Source: Pelagibacterium nitratireducens
Lineage (GTDB): Bacteria; Pseudomonadota; Alphaproteobacteria; Rhizobiales; Devosiaceae
Direction of reading: 5' to 3'
DNA length: 64,000 bases
Assembly (NCBI RefSeq): GCF_037044555.1
Contig: NZ_CP146275.1
Location: forward strand, 1,530,501 to 1,594,500
The translations under genes and the position numbers were made by a program. The notes under the pieces were generated by a model. That model was not told where the DNA came from, ran no database searches, and saw only the letters and a program-made list of their open reading frames with translations. This document shows, piece after piece, positions 54,406-62,963 of this stretch. The first letter of the stretch is position 1. Every line of letters begins with the position of its first letter.

Positions 54406-55149
54406 ATGGCCGATACGCCGCAAGAGCCGCAACGCGAGCCGATTTTCAACGTGCCAGGCGTCATCATGGTCCTGATCGGGCTGATGTGGGCGGTTCACAT
54501 TGCCGCCGATCTGGCGCTCGATGAATACGGGCTTGGCAATCTGCGGATCTGGTTCGCGTTTATCCCTGACCGGCTCACCAACGGCGCCGCGTGGCAGGGT
54601 GGGGCGCTGCCGCTGCTTTGGACCGGTTTTACCCACGCGTTCCTGCATGTCGATTACATGCATCTGCTGGTCAACACCGCCTGGCTCATGGTGTTTGGGA
54701 CGCCGGTGGGACGGCGCTATGGCACGGCGGGCGTTCTGATCGTCTTCCTGCTCGGAGCGCTGGCCGGAGCTATCGTCCAGTCGATTGCCCTGATGTTTTC
54801 TGTCAATCAGTTCGCCGTGCTGCTTGGCGCCTCCGGTGGTGTATCGGCACTCACCGGGGCCGCGATGCGGTTCATTTTCGAGCCCATAGTGGTCGGCCAT
54901 GATTCGGAAACCGGCGAGCCGGTGGCGCTTGGGCGCCGGACGTCTACACTTGCCGGCGTGTTCGCCAATTCGCGCAGCCGGACCTTCATCATCTTCTGGT
55001 TGGGGCTGAACCTGCTGATCGGCTTTGCCCCCTTCATCCTGGGCGCCAGTGTTGCCATTGCCTGGGAAGCCCATATCGGCGGGTTCGTCGCGGGGCTCTT
55101 GTTGCCTTCGGTTCTCGACAGATTCGCGCGGCGCAATCAGCGCCCGTAA
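54406..55149 (+). CDS. Rhomboid-family intramembrane serine protease
   Basis: 247 residues, six to seven membrane segments. Ser143 in GASGGVSALTGA and His223 in WEAHIGGFVAG form the catalytic dyad, and HAFLHVDYMHLLVNTAWL supplies the conserved HxxxN-type helix. Cleaves single-pass membrane proteins within the bilayer; targets unknown. It overlaps the convergent hisI gene by thirteen bases. Confidence 0.92.
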   Translation: MADTPQEPQREPIFNVPGVIMVLIGLMWAVHIAADLALDEYGLGNLRIWFAFIPDRLTNGAAWQGGALPLLWTGFTHAFLHVDYMHLLVNTAWLMVFGTPVGRRYGTAGVLIVFLLGALAGAIVQSIALMFSVNQFAVLLGASGGVSALTGAAMRFIFEPIVVGHDSETGEPVALGRRTSTLAGVFANSRSRTFIIFWLGLNLLIGFAPFILGASVAIAWEAHIGGFVAGLLLPSVLDRFARRNQRP

Positions 55150-55586
55150 ACCTCTTTAGGATCGAACAGCGGCGCCTCGCCCGTATCGCTGAGCCCGACT
55201 TCGCCCTCGGTCATTTCGACCCGACGGTAAAAGCAGCTCTTGCGGCCGGTGTGGCAGGCTGCGCCGTGCCCGGTTTGCCTGACGACAACCACCAGCGCGT
55301 CCTGGTCGCAATCGGTGCGCAGTTCCACCAGTTCCTGGAGTTCGCCCGAGGTTTCGCCCTTTTTCCAGAGTTTCTCGCGCGAGCGCGACCAATAGGTCGC
55401 GTGGCCGGACCGCAGCGTCTCTGCAATCGCCTCGGCGTTCATGTGCGCCACCATGAGCACCTCATTGGTGCCCGCCTCGATGGTCACGGCGGTCACCAGC
55501 CCATTCGCGTCGAACTTCGGCGCAAAGATGGTGCCCGCTTCGAGATCGGTTTTGGAAAGGGTTTGGGGGTCGGTAAACTGTGTCAT
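55137..55586 (-). CDS. hisI: Phosphoribosyl-AMP cyclohydrolase
   Basis: 149 residues of the stand-alone HisI that opens the adenine ring of PR-AMP in histidine synthesis. DCDQDALVV (Asp92, Asp94, Asp96 and Cys93 zone) binds magnesium and zinc together with Cys111 and Cys118 in ACHTGRKSCFYR. No fused HisE domain. ATG 55586 selected. Follows folE by 40 bases on the same strand. Confidence 0.95.
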   Translation of the reverse strand: MTQFTDPQTLSKTDLEAGTIFAPKFDANGLVTAVTIEAGTNEVLMVAHMNAEAIAETLRSGHATYWSRSREKLWKKGETSGELQELVELRTDCDQDALVVVVRQTGHGAACHTGRKSCFYRRVEMTEGEVGLSDTGEAPLFDPKEVYGR

Positions 55587-55626
55587 GGCGCGGTCTTTAC
55601 CCGATGACCGCGCCTCGCGAAAGCGT

Positions 55627-56253
55627 CTATCGCCCGGCGCGGATGAGGGCGAAGAAGCGGTCCTGTTCCTGCCGATCCTCGGCAAAGACCCCGGTGAAGC
55701 GGTGGGTAACCGTCGACGAGCCGTGCTTTTTGATGCCGCGCATCGACATGCACATATGCTCGGCCTCGAGCATCACCGCGGCCCCGCGCGGGTTGATGGC
55801 TTCGTTGATCGCCTCGATGATCTGGGCGGTAAGGTTTTCCTGGGTCTGCAACCGCTTGGCGAAAACGTCAGTCACCCGAGCCAGCTTGGAAAGGCCCACC
55901 ACCCCGTCATGGGGCAGATAGGCGATATGGGCCTTGCCGACGAAGGGCACCATGTGGTGTTCGCAATGGGAATGGAACGGGATATCGCGCACCAGTACGA
56001 TGTCGTCATAGCCGCCGACCTCGGTGAATGTGGTTTCGAGAACCGCTTTGGCGTCTTCCTCGTAGCCAGCGAAAAATTCGCGATAGGCGTCGGCGACGCG
56101 GCGCGGCGTGTCGATCAGGCCTTCGCGCTCGGGGTTGTCCCCGGCCCAGGCGATCAGCGTGCGGACGGCCGCCTCGGCTTCCTGGCGGCTGGGGCGTTCG
56201 ATCACGCGGTCGAGCGCGGTCGGCGCAGGCTTGGGCTTTACGTTCATGTCCAT
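55627..56253 (-). CDS. folE: GTP cyclohydrolase I
   Basis: 208 residues. [21 protein letters not shown] contains the zinc-binding Cys and His, and the C-terminal [18 protein letters not shown] is typical. First enzyme of tetrahydrofolate synthesis, making dihydroneopterin triphosphate from GTP. The first of two close ATGs (56253 and 56247) is used. Divergent to the NifU-like gene. Confidence 0.96.
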   Translation of the reverse strand: MDMNVKPKPAPTALDRVIERPSRQEAEAAVRTLIAWAGDNPEREGLIDTPRRVADAYREFFAGYEEDAKAVLETTFTEVGGYDDIVLVRDIPFHSHCEHHMVPFVGKAHIAYLPHDGVVGLSKLARVTDVFAKRLQTQENLTAQIIEAINEAINPRGAAVMLEAEHMCMSMRGIKKHGSSTVTHRFTGVFAEDRQEQDRFFALIRAGR

Positions 56254-56444
56254 GAAGGGTGTCCCCTTGAAAATCGACGGGCGCTTATCTGCCCCTTATA
56301 CGCCGACGGATTGAATCTGGACCAATTGCGTTTGCAGCCCGTGACGACGCTCCTTATATAGGCGGGACGTGCCGGTCGACAAGAAAACAGATTGGCAAAT
56401 TTGAGTGAACAACAGGGTCCGGCGACCCACAATCGGCCCGAAAA

Positions 56445-56873
56445 ATGGAATTTTCCGACCTTTACAGCAATCGGATCCTCGAAATCGCCGGTGCGGCGCG
56501 CCAGATGCCGCGACTCGAAAACCCCGATGCCACGGCGCGAAAAGTGTCGCGCGTGTGCGGCTCGGTGGTCGAAGTCGATCTCGAGTTCGATGAGGGGCGG
56601 GTTGCAGCCTATGGCGCGACCATCAACGCCTGCGCGCTCGGCCAGACCAGCGCGGCCATCGTCGCCGAGCGGATCGTCGGCTCGACGCCGGCCGAACTTC
56701 GCGTGGTCCGCGACCAGATGACCGCCATGCTCAGGGCTGACGGCCCTCCGCCCAACGGAAAATGGGACGATTTGAAATATCTCGAACCGGTTCGCGCCTT
56801 TCCGGCCCGCCATGCCTCGACACTTCTGGTGTTCGAGGCGGTGGTCGAGGCGCTCGAGCGGGCCGGGGCGTGA
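56445..56873 (+). CDS. NifU/IscU-like iron-sulfur scaffold protein
   Basis: 142 residues. MEFSDLYSNRILEIAGAARQM, Cys38 in VCGS and Cys63 in NACALGQTSA align with the first two cluster cysteines of IscU-type scaffolds. At the place of the third, the sequence reads PARHASTLL, so the cysteine is absent (His122 may substitute). This suggests a variant scaffold or a carrier. The stop overlaps the yidD start (TGATG). Confidence 0.82.
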   Translation: MEFSDLYSNRILEIAGAARQMPRLENPDATARKVSRVCGSVVEVDLEFDEGRVAAYGATINACALGQTSAAIVAERIVGSTPAELRVVRDQMTAMLRADGPPPNGKWDDLKYLEPVRAFPARHASTLLVFEAVVEALERAGA

Positions 56874-57205
56874 TGGATCGGGTCTGGGCGGTCATCGACT
56901 GGCCGTTTAAATGGACGGCTTATCTCCTGATCCAGGCCTATCGCTACACACTTTCGGCGCTCGTGGGCCGCAATTGCCGCCATGCGCCGACCTGTTCGGA
57001 ATTCACCCGCGACGCCATTTTAAGGCACGGCTTCTGGCCGGGCGGTTGGATGGGGGCAGGGCGCATCTGGCGCTGCCGCCCTGGTGGCACGCACGGCTAC
57101 GATCCGGTGCCCGACGCGCTGCCGAATGGCGCGCGCTGGTATCTGCCATGGCGCTATGGGCGCTGGAGAGGAAAAAAGAACGATGAGCACCAACCGCACG
57201 CTTGA
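56873..57205 (+). CDS. yidD: YidD membrane-protein insertion factor
   Basis: 110 residues. AYRYTLSALVGRNCRHAPTCSEF and GRIWRCRPGGTHGYDPVP are the YidD motifs with conserved cysteines. It assists YidC-dependent insertion of inner-membrane proteins. ATG 56873 is chosen for the TGATG overlap with the scaffold gene. The last 23 bases overlap the start of the GFA-family gene. Confidence 0.9.
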   Translation: MDRVWAVIDWPFKWTAYLLIQAYRYTLSALVGRNCRHAPTCSEFTRDAILRHGFWPGGWMGAGRIWRCRPGGTHGYDPVPDALPNGARWYLPWRYGRWRGKKNDEHQPHA

Positions 57206-57596
57206 GGGCTCGTGTCTTTGCGGGGCCGTGACCTATGAGGTCGAGGATGCATTTCGCTATGCGCTCAATTGCCATTGCACCGATTGCCGCAAAGCGACGG
57301 GGGCTGCGTTCAAGCCGATTGCCGGCATCGAGGCGGAAAAGCTCTCGATTACTTCGGGCGCCGACACTGTCCTGCGATATGGTGGCGATAGGCCAGAGGA
57401 CTCCTATGACATCCACTGCGGGAAATGCGGTTCGCTGCTCTATTCGATCGTCCAGAAGGGCACACGGGCCAATGTCTCGCTGGGCACGCTGACCGATGCC
57501 CCTTCGATCCGTCCCACAATGCACATTTTCGTCGGCTCGAAAGCGCCCTGGTACGAGATTACCGACGATCTTCCCCAATATGAGCGGTTTCCGTAA
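57183..57596 (+). CDS. GFA-family (CENP-V-like) zinc protein
   Basis: 137 residues. GSCLCGAVTYEV, then NCHCTDCRKATGA (Cys30, Cys32, Cys35) and HCGKCGS (Cys79, Cys82), form the zinc sites of the glutathione-dependent formaldehyde-activating fold. The family name is historical; most members have unknown substrates. AGAGGAAAA precedes ATG 57183, inside the end of yidD. Confidence 0.87.
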   Translation: MSTNRTLEGSCLCGAVTYEVEDAFRYALNCHCTDCRKATGAAFKPIAGIEAEKLSITSGADTVLRYGGDRPEDSYDIHCGKCGSLLYSIVQKGTRANVSLGTLTDAPSIRPTMHIFVGSKAPWYEITDDLPQYERFP

Positions 57597-57725
57597 GCCT
57601 GTGCCGGATACCGCTGGCCATAAAGGGCTGGATTGACCGCCAATTCATGCTAATCAACCGCGCGCGCTCCAGTGCGCATTTCTTATGAACATCCGCTCGA
57701 TTGTGAGCAGTTTTGGAGACCGACG

Positions 57726-59696
57726 ATGATTAAGGTGACGTTCCCCGATGGTGCAGTGCGTGATTACGCAAAAGGCACCACCGGCACCACCATCGTCGAA
57801 GGCATCTCCAAATCGCTGGCCAAAAAAACCGTCGCCATGCGCTGGGACGGGGAATTGGCCGATCTCTCGAGTGAACTCGAGGCCGATGGTCGGATCGAAT
57901 TCGTCTTGCGTGACGATCCCGCCGCGCTCGAGCTGATCCGCCATGACGCCGCGCATGTTCTTGCCGAGGCGGTGCAGGAGCTCTGGCCCGACACCCAGGT
58001 CACGATCGGCCCGGTCATCGAGAACGGGTTCTATTACGATTTCTACCGCGCCGAACCGTTCTCGGAGGACGATCTGCGCGCCATCGAAAAAAAGATGGAA
58101 GAAATCGTCGACCGTGGTGCTGAATTTACCCGCGAAGTCTGGGACCGGGACGAAGCCAGGAAGGTCTTCGGGGCCAAGGGCGAGCAGTTCAAGGTCGAGT
58201 TGATCGACGCCATTCCCGCCGACCAGCAGGTCAAGATCTACAAGCAGGGCCAGTGGTTCGACCTGTGCCGTGGGCCGCACATGCGCACCACCAAGGATGT
58301 CGGTAAGGCCTTCAAGCTGACCAAGGTGGCCGGCGCCTATTGGCGCGGGGACTCCAACCGCGAGGTTCTGAGCCGCATTTACGGCACCGCCTGGGCCTCG
58401 AAGGACCAGCTCGACGCCCATCTGCACATGATCGAAGAGGCCGAAAAGCGCGATCACCGCAAGATCGGCCAGGAAATGGACCTTTACCACTTCCAGCACG
58501 AAGCGCAGGGCTCGGTGTTCTGGCACCCCAAGGGGTTCGTCATGTACAATCAGATGGAGGAATATATCCGCCGCCGTCTGAATGCTTCAGGCTATAAGGA
58601 AATCAAGACACCTCAGCTTCTGGACAACAAGCTGTGGGAGAAATCGGGCCATTGGGGCAAGTTCCGCGAGAACATGTTCGTTGTGCCCGACGAGACGCCC
58701 TCGACCGAAGGCGATCAGCCGGAAATTTCGGCCGATGCCAACCTGCTGGCCCTCAAGCCCATGAACTGTCCGGCCCATGTTCAGGTGTTCAACCAAGGCA
58801 TCAAGTCTTACCGCGATCTGCCTTTACGGCTTGCCGAATTTGGCTGCTGTCATCGCAACGAGGCGCATGGCGCCTTGCATGGGTTGATGCGCGTGCGGCA
58901 GATGACCCAGGACGATGCCCATATTTTCTGCCGGGTCGATCAGATCCAGGCCGAAACCGAAAAGTTCTGCGCGCTGCTTGATTCCGTTTACGAGGACATG
59001 GGCTTTACCGAGGTCAAGATCCTGCTCGCAACGCGGCCTGAAACCCGCGCCGGCGACGACAGCGTCTGGGACCTTGCCGAAAAGAGCCTGGGTGATGCCC
59101 TCAAGGCCACGGGTCGTGGTTTCGAGATCGCGGAAGGCGAGGGGGCGTTTTACGGTCCCAAGCTCGAATTTCATCTCAAGGACGCCATCGGGCGCTCCTG
59201 GCAGTGCGGCACATTGCAGCTCGATTTCGTGATGCCCGAGCGTCTCGATGCGTCCTATGTGGCCGAGGATGGATCGCGCCAGCGTCCCGTCATGCTGCAC
59301 CGGGCGATCCTTGGATCGCTGGAGCGGTTCCTGGGCATGATGATCGAAAGCTATGCCGGCCGCATGCCGCTCTGGCTGGCGCCCGTGCAGGTGGTGGTGG
59401 CGACCATCGTTTCCGATGCTGATGATTATGCCAATCAGGTCGTGGCCGATCTGCGCGCGCAAGGCATTCGGGCGGAAGTCGACACCCGCAATGAATCGAT
59501 CAACTACAAGGTGCGCGAGCACTCGGTCGGCCGGGTGCCTTTCATCTTCGTGGCTGGCCGCCGCGAGGCCGAGGAAAAGACGGTCTCGATCCGGCAGTTG
59601 GGCAGCCAGGGCCAGACGGTAACACCGGTTGCCGAGGCGATCGCCGATCTGGCCGGGCAGGTAACCCCACCCGATCTCAAGCGCAAGGCCGCGTGA
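57726..59696 (+). CDS. thrS: Threonyl-tRNA synthetase
   Basis: 656 residues, class II synthetase. TGS domain (about 1-61), editing domain ([15 protein letters not shown], with HxxxH-type and CRGPHMR motifs), catalytic domain with [13 protein letters not shown] and [21 protein letters not shown], and C-terminal anticodon-binding domain from about 550. TTGGAGACC precedes ATG 57726. No T-box is expected or seen in this Gram-negative context. Ends at a strong terminator. Confidence 0.97.
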   Translation: MIKVTFPDGAVRDYAKGTTGTTIVEGISKSLAKKTVAMRWDGELADLSSELEADGRIEFVLRDDPAALELIRHDAAHVLAEAVQELWPDTQVTIGPVIENGFYYDFYRAEPFSEDDLRAIEKKMEEIVDRGAEFTREVWDRDEARKVFGAKGEQFKVELIDAIPADQQVKIYKQGQWFDLCRGPHMRTTKDVGKAFKLTKVAGAYWRGDSNREVLSRIYGTAWASKDQLDAHLHMIEEAEKRDHRKIGQEMDLYHFQHEAQGSVFWHPKGFVMYNQMEEYIRRRLNASGYKEIKTPQLLDNKLWEKSGHWGKFRENMFVVPDETPSTEGDQPEISADANLLALKPMNCPAHVQVFNQGIKSYRDLPLRLAEFGCCHRNEAHGALHGLMRVRQMTQDDAHIFCRVDQIQAETEKFCALLDSVYEDMGFTEVKILLATRPETRAGDDSVWDLAEKSLGDALKATGRGFEIAEGEGAFYGPKLEFHLKDAIGRSWQCGTLQLDFVMPERLDASYVAEDGSRQRPVMLHRAILGSLERFLGMMIESYAGRMPLWLAPVQVVVATIVSDADDYANQVVADLRAQGIRAEVDTRNESINYKVREHSVGRVPFIFVAGRREAEEKTVSIRQLGSQGQTVTPVAEAIADLAGQVTPPDLKRKAA

Positions 59697-59701
59697 ATTT
59701 C

Positions 59702-59733
59702 AAGGGCCGCGCACCGCGCGGCCCTTTGTTCTT
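59702..59733 (+). terminator. Terminator of thrS
   Basis: AAGGGCCGCGC (59702-59712) pairs perfectly with GCGCGGCCCTT (59716-59726), followed by TGTTCTTG. Confidence 0.85.
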
Positions 59734-59806
59734 GTATGCTTTCTCAATAGTCGCGTTCGACGCGAGCAGCCGGTGCTCCCGGCTCCATCCCCAGCGCCCC
59801 CCTGCG

Positions 59807-59929
59807 CGTCATCCTCGGGCTTGACCCGGGGAGTGAGTGCCGTCCGTAGGCAAATCGCTCCGGTGGAGCGATTTGAGGCGCGAACGCCCGGAGCGCTATG
59901 CGCGAGGGCAGCAACGCCCGTGGATGACG
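59807..59929. repeat. Palindromic repeat with CGTCATCC/GGATGACG ends
   Basis: Terminal inverted repeats at 59807-59814 and 59922-59929 enclose a CCTCGGG-CTTGA-CCCGGGG hairpin and a perfect 11-bp hairpin CAAATCGCTCC-GGT-GGAGCGATTTG (59851-59875). It resembles the abundant GGGCTTGxCCC palindromes of alphaproteobacteria (from memory). Only one copy is in the window. Confidence 0.55.
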
Positions 59930-60222
59930 ACGGAGAGGATGGAGACGCGCGAGAAACTTTATCCCCGTCCTCTCCATCTCCCCCATACTGCCCTCACGAA
60001 CCCGCGCAGATAGACGCAAGCGCAACGAACGTTTGGGCGGGATCGGTTCGGGTTCCATGCGGGTCGCCGCAGGGAAGGTCCAAAGCGGACGGATGGCCGG
60101 ACGAGGAGTGGTATCCACGTCGCACCGGGGAAACCCGGAGGGGCACCGCGGAAGGCACCAGCGATGGTGTCTTCCCGACAAACCCCAGCCCGAGACGCCG
60201 CCATAAGCCAAAAACCCCGGAT

Positions 60223-60284
60223 GCATGGGGCGATGATCGCTTCATATATATAAATTTCAGTGCGGAGCGTTCATCGCCCCATGC
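60223..60284. repeat. Long hairpin with AT-rich loop
   Basis: GCATGGGGCGATGA (60223-60236) and TCATCGCCCCATGC (60271-60284) are perfect inverted repeats; after one mismatch CGCT/AGCG extends the stem. The loop contains CATATATATAAATTT, striking in a GC-rich genome. Confidence 0.6.
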
Positions 60285-60337
60285 CGTCTAACCATTCACC
60301 GAGGCGATCTCGCCGTCGGAGGTTTTCGCATGCGCGT

Positions 60338-61321
60338 TCAATACACCGTCGTCAGAATCTCGACCTCGCGCGGGCTACCTGCCGTCACCTCGAATTCGCG
60401 GTTATAGACATTCTCGCCCAGCTTGGCCAAAGCCAGGTAGTCGCCTTCGGCCAGCACGGTGGTCGGGAATGCGCCGATGTCGGCAAAGATGGTCTCCCCC
60501 TCCGGCGTCTTGATCGTCCATTCGACGTCGGCAATCGCCTCGCCGCCGTCTTCGGACACCAGCCTCAGCGCGACCTGGGCGGCCTTCTGGTACAGTGTCG
60601 CCTCGGTGATCTGCCCCGGCTCCACCCGCAACTCGGTGCGCACCACGGCATTGACCGAACCAAAGCGCGAAGTGATTGCATAGATGCCGGCGTTGAGGTG
60701 GATGAGTTCGTCGGGCGCCACGTTTTCGGCCACCGTGACTCGGCCATTGGGGCCGTTGGAATAGATATCGAAACGGAGCAGGTCGCTGGGGATCGGCACA
60801 TCCCCCGAGATCATCGCCGAGAGCCGCAATCCTCCCACCTCGAAAACGATGGTATGGGTGTTGGGGCCGGGTTCGACAAACAGCGTATCGCTGGCCTGGG
60901 CCCGCCCATACGCCACATGCATGATGTACTCGCCCGGCGGAAGACTCAGCGTTGCCGTGGCGTCTTCGGACTTCGCGACCAGCGCCAATTCGCCTGTCTC
61001 ATCGGTTCGCGTGTCGAAAACGCGCCACACCAGCCCTTCGGGAATGAAGGGGCCATCATCGGTCAACCGGGCCGAAAGCGTCACGGGCTGCGGGTCGGTA
61101 ATGCCGGAAAAATCGGGGCGGTCCGGCCCCGTGTCGGGGCCATCGATTGCGGTGTCGGGACCGGCACCATTGCCCGAATCGGCGGGCTGATCCGTGCCGC
61201 CGAATTCGGTCGGCCGTGGCGGGGGAACCGGGGCGACGAGCGTTTCATCGATTTCCTGGCCGAAGGCCGGTAAGGCGCCGAACGCCAGAACAAAAAGCAA
61301 AAGCAGGGACCGAAGGCGCAT
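60338..61321 (-). CDS. Exported protein with three beta-repeat modules
   Basis: 327 residues. Signal peptide (1-21, ending AFGQ), a Pro/Gly/Asp-rich linker to about residue 65, then three similar modules of about 75-90 residues. Each contains a turn such as SLPPGEYIMHVAYG, HLNAGIYAITSRFG or VLAEGDYLALAKLG, followed by a beta strand ending in VEPG or TAGS. The pattern resembles PEGA or carboxypeptidase-regulatory-like sandwiches, suggesting a periplasmic structural or binding protein. Function unknown. ATG 61321 is used; the 41-residue upstream extension is unlikely. Confidence 0.7.
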   Translation of the reverse strand: MRLRSLLLLFVLAFGALPAFGQEIDETLVAPVPPPRPTEFGGTDQPADSGNGAGPDTAIDGPDTGPDRPDFSGITDPQPVTLSARLTDDGPFIPEGLVWRVFDTRTDETGELALVAKSEDATATLSLPPGEYIMHVAYGRAQASDTLFVEPGPNTHTIVFEVGGLRLSAMISGDVPIPSDLLRFDIYSNGPNGRVTVAENVAPDELIHLNAGIYAITSRFGSVNAVVRTELRVEPGQITEATLYQKAAQVALRLVSEDGGEAIADVEWTIKTPEGETIFADIGAFPTTVLAEGDYLALAKLGENVYNREFEVTAGSPREVEILTTVY

Positions 61322-61406
61322 CAAACCACTCTTTACCGAATACTCCTCGCCAGCGAACACTCTGATAGGCTTGGATTGGGGAAAAGCTGTGTCATAAGGG
61401 AGCCCG

Positions 61407-62006
61407 ATGAGCAAGTTGGGAGCTGTCATGACTGTGAATACCACGCTGCGCGACTATCTGTCGTCCCGCCGCACCGTCACCGCGCCGTTTCTGGCCGAGC
61501 CGGGGCCATCGCCCGAGCAGTTGACGGAGATGCTGACCATCGCCTGCCGGGTTCCCGATCACGGCAAGCTCGCCCCGTGGCGCTTCGTGGTTTATGACGG
61601 CGAGGCGCGCCAGCAGGTCGGCGACCGGCTCCTGGAGATCGCCAAGACAAAATGGCCCGAGCGCGACGACGAGCAGCTTGAAATCGAGCGCAAGCAGTTC
61701 CTTCCCGCACCTCTGACCGTCGGTGTGATCTCGACGGCCGCTCCTCATTTCAAGATCCCTGAATTTGAGCAATTGCTGGCCGCCGGAAATGTCGCTTTCA
61801 ATCTTTGCCATGCGGCCAACGCCTTTGGTTTTGGTGCCCATTGGGTCACCCGCTGGTTTGCCTATGACGCGCAGGCCGCTGCAATGCTGGGGGCTGCGGA
61901 AGGGGAGCGTTTCGTCGCCTTCGTTCACATCGGCACGCCGCAGACCCGGCTCGAGGAACGGGACCGACCCGATCCTGCGGCGCTGACCACCTATTGGCGT
62001 GGTTAA
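61407..62006 (+). CDS. Nitroreductase family protein (YdjA-like)
   Basis: 199 residues. DYLSSRRTVTAPFL and IACRVPDHGKLAPWRFVV bind FMN in the small single-domain nitroreductases of the YdjA/RutE type. Reduces quinones or nitro compounds with NAD(P)H; the natural substrate is unknown. Two starts are credible: 61407 (AAGGGAGCC upstream) and 61428 (TTGGGAGC upstream). The stop lies within a CtrA-type box serving the next gene. Confidence 0.87.
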   Translation: MSKLGAVMTVNTTLRDYLSSRRTVTAPFLAEPGPSPEQLTEMLTIACRVPDHGKLAPWRFVVYDGEARQQVGDRLLEIAKTKWPERDDEQLEIERKQFLPAPLTVGVISTAAPHFKIPEFEQLLAAGNVAFNLCHAANAFGFGAHWVTRWFAYDAQAAAMLGAAEGERFVAFVHIGTPQTRLEERDRPDPAALTTYWRG

Positions 62007-62017
62007 CCGGGAGTTAA
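62003..62017. promoter_or_regulatory. Candidate CtrA box upstream of the lytic transglycosylase
   Basis: TTAA (62003-62006), seven bases, TTAA (62014-62017) match the CtrA consensus exactly. It lies 48-62 bases before the transglycosylase start, at a promoter-like distance, and includes the TAA stop of the nitroreductase gene. Confidence 0.55.
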
Positions 62018-62064
62018 CCACGGTAGGGTTTCCTTAACGTCCAAGCATACTTGAGTCGGATTTC

Positions 62065-62883
62065 ATGGCCTCCCCGATTTCCAACGTGCCGCAGCCCATC
62101 GCCTATGCCCTCGACAGGGCCGGGGCGCGCAATGGTGTGGATTTCGATTATCTTCTACAGACGGCAATGCGGGAAAGCAGCCTGAACCCCAGCGCCAAGG
62201 CCCAGACATCGTCGGCGACGGGGCTGTTCCAGTTCATCGAGAGCACATGGCTCGAAGTGATGAAGGATGAGGGGCCAAGGCTGGGCTACCAGGATTTTGC
62301 CGATCACATTCAGGAACATGAGGGCGAATTCTTCGTCTCTGATCCGGCGGTGCGCCAGCAGATTCTCGAATTGCGCAACGATCCGCAGGTGGCGTCCGAC
62401 ATGGCAGCGGCATTCACCCGCCGCAATGGCGATTATCTGATGGGCAAGTTCGGACGCATGCCCAGCCCTGGCGAGCTCTACATTGCCCATTTTCTCGGGC
62501 CGAGCGGGGCCGAGAGGTTTTTCGAGCTCGGATTGCAGAACCCGAACGCCGATGCGGCAGCGGCCTTTCCGCGTCCCGCCGCCGCCAACCCATCGATCTT
62601 TTACGAAAATGGCCGCCCGCGCAGCGTGCGGGAGGTCTATGAAGCGCTGGTGGCCCGCCATTCGGGTACGACGGACAACGCGGCCTTTGCCGCCCAGCAG
62701 CTGGCGAGCCAGCAGCCCTTGCCCTCGCGGGTGGAAATCGATTCGGCGCCGTTGATCCCGCCCGGCGTCTCCTTTACCTCGCTGTTTGCCACCGAAGCGC
62801 AATCGTCGGTATCGGCTCCCGTCCAGACGCCAAACGTCGTGCCGGGCCGTGCGCTGTTCAGCGGGTTCTATTCGGGCGAATAG
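62065..62883 (+). CDS. Lytic transglycosylase (SLT domain) protein
   Basis: 272 residues. AMRESSLNPSAKAQTSSATGLFQFIESTW contains the catalytic Glu37 and the ATGLFQF motif of SLT-type murein transglycosylases. The C-terminal half (about 170-272) is Ala/Ser/Pro-rich and unassigned. There is no recognisable signal peptide, so export by the flagellar apparatus or another route is possible; similar proteins are linked to flagellar or cell-cycle functions. The CtrA-type box upstream fits that idea. Confidence 0.83.
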   Translation: MASPISNVPQPIAYALDRAGARNGVDFDYLLQTAMRESSLNPSAKAQTSSATGLFQFIESTWLEVMKDEGPRLGYQDFADHIQEHEGEFFVSDPAVRQQILELRNDPQVASDMAAAFTRRNGDYLMGKFGRMPSPGELYIAHFLGPSGAERFFELGLQNPNADAAAAFPRPAAANPSIFYENGRPRSVREVYEALVARHSGTTDNAAFAAQQLASQQPLPSRVEIDSAPLIPPGVSFTSLFATEAQSSVSAPVQTPNVVPGRALFSGFYSGE

Positions 62884-62963
62884 TCCTCGGGGCCAATTGG
62901 CCGGTTATGGTGAACCAAAACTTAAACCTTGCGGGCTAGTTTGTCCCCAAGAGTGTTTTGGGG

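Larger units (their letters stand above)
59734..60337. other. Long gene-poor mosaic region behind thrS
   Basis: About 600 bases with no convincing gene. Besides the repeat at 59807-59929 it holds GGAGAGGA/TCCTCTCC (59932-59939 with 59968-59975) and a 14-bp perfect inverted repeat (60223-60236 with 60271-60284) around an AT-rich spacer. Open frames on both strands are low-complexity (Arg/Pro/Ser) and look like products of base composition. Confidence 0.55.

Noticed and set aside
57647..57688. 13-codon ORF ([13 protein letters not shown]) before thrS that could be a leader peptide
   Set aside because: It has no run of threonine codons and no clear terminator/antiterminator pair, so attenuation of thrS is unsupported.
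59744..60226. 160-codon minus-strand frame in the gap behind thrS
   Set aside because: It crosses several palindromes and has Arg/Pro-rich low complexity; it looks like a product of repeat sequence.
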